A stretch of DNA of 64,000 bases from Carnegiea gigantea (taxonomy: Eukaryota; Streptophyta; Magnoliopsida; Caryophyllales; Cactaceae): NCBI GenBank assembly GCA_029747015.1, contig JAKOGI010000344.1, forward strand, positions 22,501 to 86,500, given 5' to 3'. The notes below the pieces were generated by a model. That model was not told where the DNA came from, did no database searches, and worked only from the letters and a program-made list of their open reading frames with translations. Of this stretch, positions 25,779 to 37,707 are shown in pieces. Position 1 is the stretch's first letter; each line of letters begins with the position of its first letter. The position numbers and the translations under genes were made by a program.

Positions 25779-26189
25779 CCTAGACCTATCTCTATGCATC
25801 CTACATCATGGTTTGATAATACATCCATGCCACTTTCACATTCTCAAAATCAATCTTTATCCCACCCTGAACCAATTGTCTCTACATTACAGAAAGCTTC
25901 TCCTATTTAGTAGCCACCTGCAGTCTCTCCACCTTTGAGACAGTCCACTAGGATAAGATCACAGCCTAAGTGGTTACATGACTATGTGACTGCTACTGCT
26001 AGTACACAGCCTTCCAAGCTTTAGTATGCTATTAGAAATCATGTTCAATATAGACATCTTCATCCAAAATATCAAGCCTTTGTTGCTTCCTTAGATAGCA
26101 CACATGATCCTTTGACTTTTGAAGAAGCTGTGACCGATCTTGCCTGGTGTCAAGCCATGAACATTGAACTTCAGGCTTTATAACAAAAT

Positions 26190-27717
26190 GCCACCTAGGA
26201 GATCACTACCCTTCCTCCTGACAAAAGAGATATAGGGTGCAAATGGCAGTTTAAGACCAAATACTAGTCTGATGGCACAGTTGAAAGGAAGACATTTAGG
26301 CTGGTTTTACAGGGGTGTAGACAGCAAAAAGGGGATTGATTATGAGGAGAACTTTGCACCTGTGGCCAAGATGATCATAGCGAGAACTCTCTTAGTTGTA
26401 GCAGCTATGAAAGATTGGTATACATACCAAATGGATATTACAAATGCTTTCTTACATGGGGATTTACGTGAGGAAGTGTATATGATGTTACCAAAAGGGT
26501 ACAGGGGCCAGAGGGAGCCAGTGTTGTGTACTAATACAACTTATTTGCCTGCTAGAAAGTCTCATCATTCTTCCAATTTGGTTTGCAAACTGAAGAAATC
26601 TTTGTATGGTTTGAAGCAAGCCCCATGACAATGATTTACCAAACTGTCAGCTCGTCTTTTATCCTTTGGATTCAAGTAATCCAAAGCAGAATATAGTCTC
26701 TTTACTAAAAGGACCACGCAAGGTTTCACAGCTGTACTTGTGTATGTGGATGACATGCTTATTACAGGGGATAATTTGGCTCTTATTAGTCAACTAAAAC
26801 AGCTGCTGAGTACTCACTTTCACATGAAGAATTTGGGTGATTTAAGATATTTTTTGGGCCTTGAAGTTGCTAGGTCTAAGCAAGGTATCTTTATCTCTCA
26901 AAGAAAATATGTGTTGGATTTACTGCACGAGGTCAAATTGACCAATGCTCGGCCTTTTAAAACCCCTATGAAAGCTAATTTGAGGCTTGATACTGAAGGT
27001 CATCTACTTTATGCACCTAATCAGTATAGAAGATTGGTGGGGAAGTTAATTTACCTCACCATTACCAGACCTGATATTTGTTGCACAGTTCAGGTTCTCT
27101 GTCAGTTCATGCAATCTCCCACTAATACTCATATGCAAGCTACTTTACATGTGCTTAGATACATTAAGCAAGCTCCTGGTCAAGGTATTCTGTTAGCTAA
27201 AGCTTCTCAGTCTGTTCTCACATCATATTGTGATAGTGATTGGGCAGGTTGCAAACTTGTTCGAAAGTCTACTTCGGGTTATTGCATTCTTCTTGGATCT
27301 TCTCCCATTTCCTGGAGATCTAAGAAGTAGTGTATGGTGGCTTGTTCATCTGCTGAGGCTGAGTACCGGGCCATTGTAGTTACTACTTGTGGAGTCACCT
27401 AGTTGCTATCTTTGCTCAAAGATCTGACCCTGCCTTCTTTGACCCCCGCTACCCTACACTGTGATAACTAAGTAGCCCTTCATATTGCTGCCAATCCGGT
27501 CTTCCATGAATGGACCAAGCATATTGAAGTGGATTGCCACTTCATTCGAGATAAGATTACTACTCGGGTGATTCAGCCTTCCTATGTTCCTACTAAACAT
27601 CAGTTAGCTGATGTTTTCACCAAGATTTTGTCTGCTTCTCAGCATCAGAGTCTCTTATCCAAGTTGGGGGTTCTGAATCTCTTCACCTCCCAACTTGAGG
27701 GGGAGTGTAGAGGCTGA
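26190..27717 (+). pseudogene. copia reverse transcriptase and RNase H
   Basis: RT motifs in order: [10 protein letters not shown] before 26272; [11 protein letters not shown] (about 26339-26372); [19 protein letters not shown] (about 26431-26486); SLYGLKQAP just before a stop at 26626; and the catalytic YVDDM at about 26743, intact. RNase H follows with SYCDSDWAGC, SGYCILLGSSPISWRSKK, a stop at 27328, then SSAEAEYRAI and a final FTKILSASQHQSLLSKLGV block (27529-27717). Several stops make it non-functional. The last codons run into the purine tract next to the 3' LTR. Confidence 0.9.
27694..27705 (+). promoter_or_regulatory. Polypurine tract of the copia element
   Basis: TTGAGGGGGAG directly precedes the 3' LTR and is the likely priming site for plus-strand DNA. 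Confidence 0.8.
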
Positions 27718-27973
27718 GGGAATGGCATAGTGTGCTGAGTTGTCAAGGAAGTTAAGATGATATTTTTTACTATTACTGAGTTGTGATATAATAATAGAAT
27801 TTAGTTACTCCATTTCAGATATTATTAGCTTATCTGTTATTTTGCATCTGTAATGAAGTGTGCTAGTATATAAGTGCACTAGAAAGAGATGTAATGATCA
27901 AGAAAATATGATTTACATCTTACACATTTTCTCTCTCTATTTCTCTCATTCATAGCCATGACAGAAATCTTCA
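27706..27973 (+). repeat. 3' LTR of the copia element
   Basis: It matches 17603-17866 along its length, with roughly 20 differences by hand alignment and a small insertion near the 3' end. It ends ...CTTCA and is followed by GGATT, the second copy of the target duplication. Confidence 0.93.
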
Positions 27974-28166
27974 GGATTTGTGGTATGCCAAACCAAAAAG
28001 GGTGTGTGCTTCTGTAGAGAAAGACAAGCAACAACATGACAAGAGATGGATATGCCAAGAAAGATATTATGCTTTCACCTATTGCAACATTGAAATATGT
28101 AGTCACAATTTCTCCAAAAATGCAAATGACCATGAAAAGCCATTTATCTTTTGAGCATGCCACCTA

Positions 28167-29090
28167 TTAGCATGGAGAACAATACAAATATGGAGAACTC
28201 ATTAGCAAATCGACAAAAGACATGAAGTTGAGTACCCTGCCGTCATGGTCCAGGCTCATCATATGCTTAAATTTGCTACTTCTTGGTGGCTCCAGTATGT
28301 CTTGTATGAGGGGTGTAGCTATTGAACTAGTAGCTTGATTCGATTCCCTTCCCGGGGGCTTAACAAATGGCATATCCTATTGCTGTTCTTCTGCAGGTAC
28401 AATTTCTTCTATCCTATGATGCACCCCCTTGCTTGCTCTTCAGTATATTGTATCTCCTTCTTTGCCACAAGAGGATTTGGCACAGTCTCTACCTGCTCAA
28501 TAAGTGCTCGTACCTGTTAAATTTTATAGAAATTGGATCATAAACAAATAAATCATGCATATATAAGCTCAAATGAGATTTTAACCCAAAAATAATTGAC
28601 AATGAGTTAAGTGACTTACAAGCTTATATACGTGTTTAAGTTCCAATTTTATCTCCATTTTTACTAGATGGTCTTGTTCTTCGGACTCAATCTCTTCTAT
28701 TTGCGAAAGTCCTATTTGTTCGTGTTCAAGAGTATCTACCTTCTCCTATCATAGAAAATGATAGTCAATTCCTAAATTTGATTACTTTATGTCATTATTT
28801 GCTTGCCATGCGAAAAGGTAGTGAAAGTGCTCCGGCTATCTCTAGAGGCTTGCGTGACCCGCTTGTCGATAGTCTATTAACATAAATAAGAATATTAGTC
28901 TCGATATCTTGTGCATGTTGTTAGTCGAACATGATAAACATTGTTGTCTCATCCACCAAAATGATCTGCTATTCATCCTCCAATGAGGTGGTTGTGTCCT
29001 AATGCGGAAGTCATGTAAGGATAAGAAGACAACAATATTTTTAAGAGAGCTTAACTTTTGTAGCATACCCAAAAAAAAAAAAAAAAACAA
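28167..29090 (-). pseudogene. Decayed coding sequence, unidentified
   Basis: On the minus strand several short stretches look protein-like but are broken by stops. A charged, coiled-coil-like piece with VDTLEHEQIGLSQIEEIE lies near 28640-28745. Another with VRALIEQVETVPNPLVAKKE lies near 28455-28515. A third with FVKPPGRESNQATSSI runs through 28167-28373. A glutamate-rich linker followed by a proline-rich segment is common in plant transposon-encoded proteins, but I do not recognise the family. The stretch next to it (28790-29040) contains a degenerate STSGSRKPLEIAGAL phrase. It lies just outside the copia element. Confidence 0.3.
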
Positions 29091-30289
29091 TGCTAAGATG
29101 ACTAATGCTGCAGCTCCGAGAGTTCCAGTCTAGAAGCCAGTGCTCATGCTTCCTCCTCTCCTCAATTGCAATTTAACCTCAAATTTTTGCAATGCCGTAC
29201 ATTTCTCAAAGGAAAAAATTAGCACTTAGAAAATAAGTTAGTTAATTGTTATCTTTGAAATTGACCTGGTAGATGATCAATCAAGGCATTAGACATATAT
29301 TAACAAATATTGCACATGTATTACATGTGTACTGCATGTGTATTGCACAAGAAATTAAAAAAATTAGTATGACATATAAATGGTATAAGCTAAAATCTCA
29401 TATAATTTATGAAATTTCATATGATTTCACTAAAATCTCATAAAGGGAAATATATAATTGTCTATGATATTCTTGAACTTGTTTAATTTTTACAATGGTT
29501 TCTCCTGCAACAATATTTAAGCTCATTGAGAAATTTGATATGTTTAATTTGGTACAAACTAAGGTCTAAACGTAGAAAGTTGCTGAATTGTATGATTAAT
29601 AAATTCATTCGACCCTATCATATTAAAATTATGCCTATTATATAACTTTTAATAAATATTATAGTTGAAAATACATGTAAACAAGGCTATTCATATCCTT
29701 GTATATAAAAGGACTAGCAATATTGTTTGTGTTGGGGATGGTCTGGAGGGATTGGAATGTTGAGGCCAAATTATACAGTAGCAGAGCAAGCATTATTATA
29801 TGCATCCCCTTGAATAAGGAGCAAAAGGGTGTTGTAAAAGAAGTTTAAAATACAGACTTTCAAAAAGATATTTGTAGCAATCATTTAAACAAAAAATCTT
29901 GTCGTTGTCTTAGCAATATCTCCAAGCTCGGCCAACACATAACAAATTCATAAGCGCTAGATAATTATGTAAGCAACAATACAATATTTAACTTTAGTAG
30001 AAGACTCAGATAATACAGACTGCATCCTAGATTATCAAAATAGAAGATTACGTACCAAAAAAATAGCATAATCAATAGTGGACCATGAGTTGTCATTACA
30101 TTTTATGTAATCAAACCAAATCACTGGTAACAACCTTTGTAGCACTAGTTCATGATTTGAGTTAGTTATCAGTAATGAATAACATACTCCTCAATAGCAA
30201 GGCTAGTTAGAGCCCTTAAAGGGGAGGGGATGTGGAAATTGGCCAGCTTGCTTTGAGGGAGCAAGTGAATGAGGGCTAGACTGGACCCC
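29091..30289. other. AT-rich intergenic region, nothing recognised
   Basis: No frame resembles a known protein and I see no paired repeats. It holds a long A run at 29070-29087 and otherwise simple AT-rich sequence. Confidence 0.5.
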
Positions 30290-30580
30290 CTATGAGTTCG
30301 TCAGTTCATATAGCAAGGGATTCATGGCTCTTCAAGAGTTATGGATGGATTCATTGTGACTCCATCATTGTGGTTGAATGTAATGCTCAAAGGAAGTGAG
30401 GTCAAATGGATAAGATATTGATCCAACAATGCAAGGGAATTATGGCACTTCAAGAGTGGGAAGTTGTGATATCTCATTGCTATTAGGAGTCCAATAGGAT
30501 TGCAGATGTCCTGCTAAATTTAGGTGCTACTTCAGTTAAGGGGATTCATGCTTTTATTTCTCTGACACTAGTATTATCAT
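30290..30580 (+). pseudogene. RNase H-like fragment of a non-LTR element (degenerate)
   Basis: With stops ignored, the plus strand reads QCKGIMALQEWEVVISHCY and then ESNRIADVLLNLGA. This matches the layout of the plant RNase H-like domain found behind LINE reverse transcriptases (short helix, W, 'I.H.YRE.NR.AD.LA..G'). It has several stops. A better kept relative lies 600 bases downstream. Confidence 0.45.
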
Positions 30581-30906
30581 CCTTTTTATGTGAGGAAAAT
30601 ATTAGAGCATCATGTCTTATATTAATTTGTAATTAGTAATGTTGGGGGGTCTTGTCTCTCTTCTGCACCATCTAAAAAATACAATTCCAGATGAGCCTGA
30701 TAACAGGAAGATCATTTGAAGAAAAGACCCTGGTTAGTGACACCGACCAACAATTTGATAAAATGTCTTAAAGAAAAATGAGGTGATGAATACATTATAC
30801 ATACCAACATCCTCAAGTGTAATGGAAGACTAAATTGCAGTTTAGTCTCTTAGTGGATGATTATTATGCTCCCCCCTCCCCCCCAAAAGCTGCGTAGAAG
30901 GGAGGA

Positions 30907-31464
30907 GTGGATTTCGGTTTAGTCTCCATGACCAAGCATCTACCGCATCCAATTCCATTACATCCACTACAACATCCACCCATTTCGTCAAGTACAATCC
31001 ACTACCAAACGGGTTTATCAAAATTAATTTCAACGGGTCCAAGATTATCTAAGGAGCGACAACAAGTTTCGTTATTAGGGATTTCAGAGGAAAATTCTCA
31101 TCGGTTGGTGCATCCAATTGGGAGACATGTTTATCATTGTCGTGGAAGCTACAACTATGATAAGTGGCATCCAGAAGGCCTTAAGTCATTTAGGATGTCA
31201 ACAAATCTTGCTTTTGAAGGGGATAATAAGATTCTGATCATACAAGTGGACAAGGAAAAAATATGTGTACCTTGGCACATTCATGGCCTTGTTTGTGACA
31301 TTCAATGTTTTCTTCATCAAGCTACTATAGTTCAAGTTCACCACATTTATCATGAAGGCAATATAACCACGGACTACACGGCTAAGTTAGCCATATTTAC
31401 TGCCTTTATGTACCACCACCACTTTAGTTTATTTGCCTTCTTTTCAGAAGTTTGTGTATTTTGA
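30907..31464 (+). pseudogene. RNase H-like domain fragment (LINE- or RVT_3-type)
   Basis: This open frame of 185 codons has only its second half recognisable. NLAFEGDNKILIIQV (an Asp of the RNase H fold), then VPWHIHGLVCDIQCFL, then VQVHHIYHEGNITTDYTAKLAI give the usual plant RVT_3/RNase H-like ending 'H.YRE.N..AD.LA'. There the Glu-Gly-Asn and Asp residues are kept but Trp/Leu positions have changed. The first half (proline/histidine-rich) is not recognisable and may be out-of-frame sequence. It is probably the 3' part of a decayed LINE or a captured domain. No reverse transcriptase is seen upstream. Confidence 0.5.
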
Positions 31465-32394
31465 CTGATGATAACATGAGCAGATCTCTACAGAGAGGGA
31501 TTGCCTAATGTTGTTGTGCTGTATTTATCCATTTCTCAAAAAACAAAAAAAACCAACTATCCTCAAAGAATGTTTCCCTATTCTAGTTGAAATTGCTCTC
31601 TCGAAGGACAAAGTTAGACAGTTTACTGACCAACAACCTAACCTTTAGACCTTTCAATCCAAAAATTAATCCTTTACACTAATCACTTACAACCTGCTGT
31701 CCTAACTTGGGTTTGAAAAGGGGATGTGCTCGGTGTTGTGTAAGAACACTAGACTCACTAGTTCACTTATAAAATATCATATTTCTCTAATCTGTCAATG
31801 TGGGACAGAGGATGCTACACTAAGTGCCTCTTCTCGTAAGAACACAACCAACTACATACATTGGAAGTCAAACTAGAACCTAAACCCTTTTCAACAATGT
31901 TAAATTTTTTATATCAATTGGGCCCTTACATAAAGAGTCATGTATATAAACTCAAATGAGTTTCCAACCTAAAACCAATTGACAATTGACAGAGTAATTG
32001 ATAATCTTATATATATACTCAAACCCTTTTAGTTTAATCAATACGGGATAAAACCTACTTTCACGTTCTTTTATTTTATTAATGTAAAATAACACGTACT
32101 TTTATACTCCAACAAATAACTCTAGATCTCAAGTATGAAAAGATAAAAGTGAGTGTCCCGCTATTTAAAAACCAATACATTGTCACATTGAACTCTCTGA
32201 AAATGTTTTAATGATAAACAATTATGAATGTACGATTTGGACGTCCTTGATCACTGTAGCAGTTCGCCATCTAACAATGCCAGCCATGTGTATATACCTG
32301 ATTTTCTATATTTCTTGGGCTTGTAGATTTTTAATATTACACATATTGAAAATGGTCCCACCAAATCCACAACTCGATCGAGCATCAAGCCCTC
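31465..32394. other. Upstream region of the P450 gene
   Basis: AT-rich, no gene seen. The phrase near 31790-31830 ('gtcaatgtgggacagaggatg') looks like a piece of a dispersed plant repeat. The last 300 bases should contain the P450 promoter; only the TATA box is clear. Confidence 0.5.
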
Positions 32395-32402
32395 TATATA
32401 AA
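32395..32402 (+). promoter_or_regulatory. TATA box of the CYP78A-type gene
   Basis: CTCTATATAAAG lies 80 bases upstream of the chosen start codon. Transcription would then start near 32425-32430, leaving a leader of about 45-50 bases. Because the box sits inside the longest open frame from 32211, it argues against the upstream in-frame ATGs. Confidence 0.7.
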
Positions 32403-32474
32403 GAGACCAATTTTGCTCATTTCTTCACCTCCTTAACCTTAATTCACACACTCATACTCCCCCCTCTTTTGAAG

Positions 32475-34260
32475 ATGGCACCACCACTCACACTTGAGCA
32501 AACAATTTGGTGGCTTTCTCTCTCTTCTAATGAAAGCATACCAAACAACTTAAAATGTTTAATTTTAGCCATCCTCCTTATTGGGCTGATTTTGTGTCAT
32601 GGTCTTTCAATTTGGGCCATCTTTAGGCCCGGTGGACCGGCCTGGAAAAACGGGCGTAACAACATGGGTCGGGTTCGCATCCCTGGGCCGGCTGGGCTGC
32701 CCATTTTCGGTTGCCTCTTCAGCTTGAGCCGTGGCTTGCCTCACCGGACCCTAGCCACCATGGCTCAGGCTAGTGGGGCGAAGCAGCTCATGGCGCTAAG
32801 CCTTGGGTCCACCCCTGTGGTTGTCGCTTCGGACCCGGACATTGCCCATGAGATCCTAACCTCTCCCCATTTCGCAGACCGCCCGATCAAGCAATCGGCT
32901 AGGTTGCTCATGTTCAGCCGCGCCATCGGCTTCGCTCCTAGTGGAGCCTATTGGCGGCTTTTAAGGAGAATAGCCGCATCCCACTTATTTGCACCCCGGC
33001 GCATTTTAGCCCATGAAGGCGGGCGCATGCTAGACTGCACCGCTATGGTTAAGTCTATTTTTAAAGAGCAAGCTTTGCATGGGGTTGTTTCTCTTAGGAA
33101 ACATCTCCAAGAAGCTGCCCTAAACAATATTATGGGGAGTGTTTTTGGTAAAAGATATGATTTTATCGACGAAAATAAAGTGAGCGAAGAGGCTAAGGAA
33201 CTGCATGAGCTTGTTAGGGAAGGGTTTGAGTTATTGGGAGCATTCAATTGGTGTGATCACTTGCCATGGTTGAAGTATGTTTATGATCCTTGTAGGATTG
33301 TTGAGCGTTGTTCTACCCTTGTACCTCATGTTCATAAAATGGTTAAGAGAATCATCAATGAACATCGTGGTTATAGGAATATGAATGATTATTCATCTGA
33401 AAAATCAGATTTCGTTGATGTTTTGCTCTCTTTGGATGGTGAAGAAAAGGTTCAAGAGGATGATATGGTCGCCATTTTGTGGGTATGTTACTACTAATTA
33501 ATATACATGTTATTTTTTGTCTCCATTTATGGGTCTAAATCTAGAGATAGCAGTTTGATTCGATTGTTTGACATTATTTATTTTTTTCAATAAGAGAATT
33601 GACCATTGATGCTACTAATATGTTCAGGAGATGATTTTTCGTGGGACGGATACAATTGCATTGTTGATTGAATGGATCATGGCTGAGCTAGTTTTGAACC
33701 AAGAAGTGCAATCCAAGTTACGAACTGAGATTGATGAGGCCATAGGAAATGCAACGTCAAACTCCGCCATTGCCAAGTTACCTTACCTCCAAGCCGTGGT
33801 AAAGGAAACCCTACGCGTACATCCACCGGGTCCACTCCTTTCCTGGGCTCGTCTCTCTACATCGAATGTCTCCCTCAGTAATGGCATGATAGTGCCAAAA
33901 GGAACCACAGCCATGGTAAACATGTGGTCCATTACACATGACTCCGATGTGTGGGACGACCCTTTGGTGTTCAAGCCAGAGAGGTTCGTCGAGAGTGCTG
34001 GTGGCTTGGATGTGGATGTGAGGGGCAGTGACCTCCGACTTGCCCCTTTTGGGGCAGGTCGGAGGGTCTGCCCTGGGAAGGACCTAGGGCTCGTCACCGT
34101 GAGCCAATGGGTGGCCATGTTGGTTCACAAGTTCCAGTGGATCCAACATGAGGCTAACCCAGTTGATCTTAGTGAAGTCTTGAAGCTTTCTTGTGAAATG
34201 CAGAACCCTCTTACTGCATTGGCTGTCCCAAGGAAGTACTTTGACTCAAAAATCTACTAA
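32475..34260 (+). CDS. CYP78A: Cytochrome P450, CYP78A subfamily, two exons
   Basis: A haem monooxygenase anchored in the ER membrane. Plant CYP78A enzymes (the KLUH/CYP78A5 group) control organ and seed size through a substrate still debated. Exons are 32475-33482 and 33628-34260 (intron GT...AG, phase 0, just before the I-helix, where CYP78A genes have their intron); total 546 residues. A membrane anchor lies at about residues 27-50, the hinge [11 protein letters not shown] at 69-79, and the substrate-channel FADRP block follows. Further motifs are I-helix FRGTDT (340-345), ExxR as ETLR (396-399), PERF (453-456) and the haem loop [11 protein letters not shown] (476-486) with Cys484. FRGTDT and [12 protein letters not shown] are marks of CYP78A. 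The start [14 protein letters not shown] follows a TATA box at 32395. All catalytic residues are present, so the gene looks functional. The exact member is not assigned. A polyadenylation signal AATAAA lies at 34505-34510. Confidence 0.95.
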
Positions 34261-36445
34261 GTAATTAATTATGTTTGTTTTACATTTCAGTGTGTTTATT
34301 TAATTTCCATGTTACAGTATGTAAGAAAGACACTTGGATATGATGCCTTAGCTTGAAGTATACGTCAGCCCTCCTGTATACTTTTGTGTTTTATTCCACC
34401 TTTTGTATTACCCGCTTGTTATTGCTGTGTAAGCTAAGTTTGTAATGTGCAACTTTTTCCCTCTACAGCATGAGCATGGTTTTGTGTGTAAGTGTGAACA
34501 AAGTAATAAAGTTGTGATATATGTGCATTACAAGGCTTTTGTGCTACATGGATCTTTGTAGTTGCTCGTTTCTCAACAATGTACTTGTTACTTAAAACAA
34601 TTACATGCATGGAATTAAGCATTCACACTGAGTACTTAATTCAACCGCCGCCCCCTGGTTTCATAAGTTATATAGGATCTCCGAAAATTATGAGAAAAAT
34701 TATAAAAAGTGATTATGCGTAGTTTATGTGGTCAGAAAATAACTTCTTTCAAGACGTACAAACAATTTTATTTTATTTTTTTTGTTTTAAGATGCAAAAT
34801 AAAATCAAAAGTAAAAAAGACAAATACAAATTTAAAAAAATCCTTTTTCTTGTTTCAACCTTGATCATAGACAAATTCTTATTTTCAATTCCAAACTTTA
34901 AATTATCCTATTTAAATTACCTTTATCCTTATCTAAATCATGGGTGCGTACGTAACAAAGTTCTAATTCTTTCATTACAATGGGACAATCTCATGATAAA
35001 AGTTCTTATGTGAGACTTTGAATTGGGCATGTTATTTTTGACTGATAATAAGTATTTATTAGTGCTCAGTACTGAAATATGATGAATCATATTGAAACAT
35101 ATGGAAATATATTGAATTATGTTGAATCATGTTGAATCATGCTGAAATATGCTAAATGGTGATGAATGACTTTACATAATTAGGGACTAATTATAACTCA
35201 TGGAATATATTTATATAGTTGTGCAAGTGTTGTATACACCCAAAATGAAAACACTTGTAGATACATATTTATTTACGTTGTTGTAGAATATGATTATTTT
35301 TTCAACGAGTTGAATTGTATATGCTATGGTTATTGTAAATTAAATTTTAAATGACTTTTCTAAATGATAAGCATAATATACAAACAATGTATGAATATAT
35401 GTTCAGTGTGTACCAATGTTTAATAACATAATAATTTCATATATCCTTAGTAATGGATGGCAATTTTAATTCAATTTTGAAAATAATTATATTTAGAAAT
35501 AGCTTAAACACATTTTTGTATAGTTGTTAATAAAGTAGAATTCGACATTAACAGTGGAAGGTATAGTAAATGGTGAGGGGTTGTCTCTATAATAAAACAA
35601 TGTTCATTTATTGGTGGGTTGTTAGGAGGAGAATGAGATATGTTATTTTTTAATCAAGAGATAGAGTAAAAGTTAGACATAAGAGTATATCGCATATAAA
35701 AGTTCTAGTAAAATATTAGCTTATGATTAGCAATACTTTTAAAAAAATCTATCTGTTAATTTTAATCACATCCTTAAAATAAGTAATGCAATTTTTACAT
35801 AATTTATGATAAATCTATGTATTTACATAATATAATAAGTCATCAAATCATATGCATTTCATAGAATATAATAATATTAATATTTTTTATATTATACTTA
35901 AAAGTGTGAAATATTTTATTTCATTACACAATGTAATAAAAATTTCAATTTTAAACAAATTTTACAATGACAATAATAAGCATATTTATATTATTAGTAA
36001 AATAAGCTTAATTATGGATAAAGAATAAGTGGTTTATATTTGATTTAGATTTAATCACAACCGAGTCAATTAAGTACTTTTACAGGTGTTGAATTATGCT
36101 AAATAATATTGAATTGTGCTTAACTGTACTAAAATTTATTGTATGTTGTTGATAATAAGTACGTACTTACCATAAATTGAAAAGACTATGCATAATATAT
36201 TTTTGCAAATTGATGAGAAATTGAGAGTTTACATTTTGCGGTCTAATATGTTATCTTAAATCAATCAACCCTTACAATTGGTCAATTAATAAAATCTTTA
36301 ACAGTTGAAATATAGGCATTTATCAATTTGCTAGCATGAATGGATGTATACCGAGGGAAAGACTTTTTTTTTCTTTTTTTTCTTTTTCATTTTTTTCTTT
36401 TTTGCGGGAAGTTCTTGTCAGTAATTACCATCAACAAATGTTAAA
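34261..36445. other. AT-rich intergenic region
   Basis: The first 300 bases are the likely 3' UTR of the P450 gene. The rest is very AT-rich with no coding frame I trust. Short repeats of the type 'ttgaatcatgt' cluster at about 35080-35165 and, more weakly, at 36087-36130. Pyrimidine tracts lie at 36366-36402. Confidence 0.5.
35080..35165 (+). repeat. 11-bp minisatellite-like cluster (ttgaatcatgt)
   Basis: About seven imperfect copies of an 11-base unit, such as 'ttgaatcatgt' and 'ttgaaacatat', lie in tandem. A weaker version appears a kilobase downstream. Confidence 0.6.
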
Positions 36446-36683
36446 GAAGATCAAATAACTATTCTGCTGAACTTTGTTCATCGAGAAAAAAGAAGATTAA
36501 ATAACTAAATGAAGATATGTAAAATTACTAGCTAGCTAAATTTTAGAGCAAACCTTAATGAAGATCAAATAACTATTCCACTTGTTCATGGAGAAAATAG
36601 AAGATTAAATAACTAAATGAAGATATATAAAACAACTAGCTAGCTAAACTTTAGAGCAAACCTTGATGAAGATCAAATAACAA
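36446..36683 (+). repeat. Tandem repeat, units of about 114 and 108 bp
   Basis: The start of each unit, 'gaagatcaaataac', occurs at 36446, 36560 and 36668. The first two units are nearly the same along their length, including 'actagctagctaaa' and 'ttagagcaaacctt'; the third is cut short. Confidence 0.85.
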
Positions 36684-37664
36684 GCTACATTTTAGACAAA
36701 AAAGAACTATGATTAAGTGCATGATTAAGTGCATGGGTAGGCTATCAGATCGATGGGCAAAGCCTTTGTTGAAATATAGGCATGGCATGCATTATAGCAT
36801 GACTACATTTAAGGAGACAAAAGTTTTCCTGAAGATTGACGTCTCTAAGACTTTTAGAGTCGACATTGAGATCCTTCTCCCACGTTCCTTCCCATTGCTT
36901 TCATTGGAAATTGTTCCAGCGTTTTCAGTTTCTTAACTTTAATTACCTTTTTTTTTTGGGGTTTGCAATGCCTATAAAAATGCTCCTGTTTCTGCATGCA
37001 ACTATGCATGGTGCAAAACTAGGGTTTAATTTGGGGGCAAAATTGTTGGCTTTGCATTATTGCATGCTTAATTGTGTCATTGTTTGGCCACTACATGATT
37101 GGGAATGAAAGATTTTATTTCTTCCTCTTTTTTCCCCCAATTGAACACAATAAGAGTTGGTAGTTTACTATATGTAGTCACAAACATTGGGCACATGAAA
37201 TCATTATAATATTCAAATTATGATCTTTCTATGTCACCATGCTAGAATATCTTAGTTTTTGTGACACTCGCTTTTAGGCCAACATTGTGTATCAATACAT
37301 ATTAATGTTACTTTGATGGTTCTTAATTATACCTGTTTTCTGCACAATTTTCGAGCTCATTACCAAATCTAAATTATATGAGAAGTGGTTTGAATTGAGT
37401 ATTGGTATTTCTCATTGAGAATGAGGATTAATGTTATTTAATTTGATTAGTTCTTATTTTGAAATTGATACATCCAACCATCTCAATTAGGTTCCTAGAG
37501 ATGTGTACCTGCATTTATTTTTAGTAACTTCAAAACCATATAATAAGAGAAGTATATTGAACTAAACCTAGTTAAAATTTTTTGGTTCAATTAGTTATTT
37601 GACATCATATTCGTACCAAATTCGAATGCGACATTACCAATTAGTATATATATGTGTGTGTGTT

Positions 37665-37707
<43 letters not shown>

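Larger units (their letters stand above)
17603..27973 (+). mobile_element. Ty1/copia LTR retrotransposon, complete ends, defective, with two nested insertions
   Basis: Paired LTRs of 264 and 268 bp (17603-17866 and 27706-27973) both start TGTAGAGGCT and end AAATCTTCA. The 5-bp target duplication GGATT lies at 17598-17602 and 27974-27978. A tRNA-Met-type primer-binding site follows the 5' LTR, and a purine tract precedes the 3' LTR. Between them the order is gag, protease, integrase, reverse transcriptase, RNase H, which defines Ty1/copia. About 5.2 kb of the interior is foreign: a solo LTR at 18108-20755 and a LINE at 22488-25072. The coding part has many stops and frameshifts and a mutated protease active site, so the element cannot act on its own. 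By hand alignment the two LTRs differ at roughly 20 positions, so the insertion is not recent. Confidence 0.95.

Noticed and set aside
30842..31042. Minus-strand 66-codon frame
   Set aside because: It is antisense to the RNase H-like fragment and has no recognisable features.
32211..32474. Longer N-terminus for the P450 from upstream in-frame ATGs
   Set aside because: A TATA box at 32395 lies within it and the family's N-terminal anchor starts after 32475.
36709..37108. 75- and 90-codon overlapping frames
   Set aside because: Overlapping frames in AT-rich DNA beside a tandem repeat, with no known domain.
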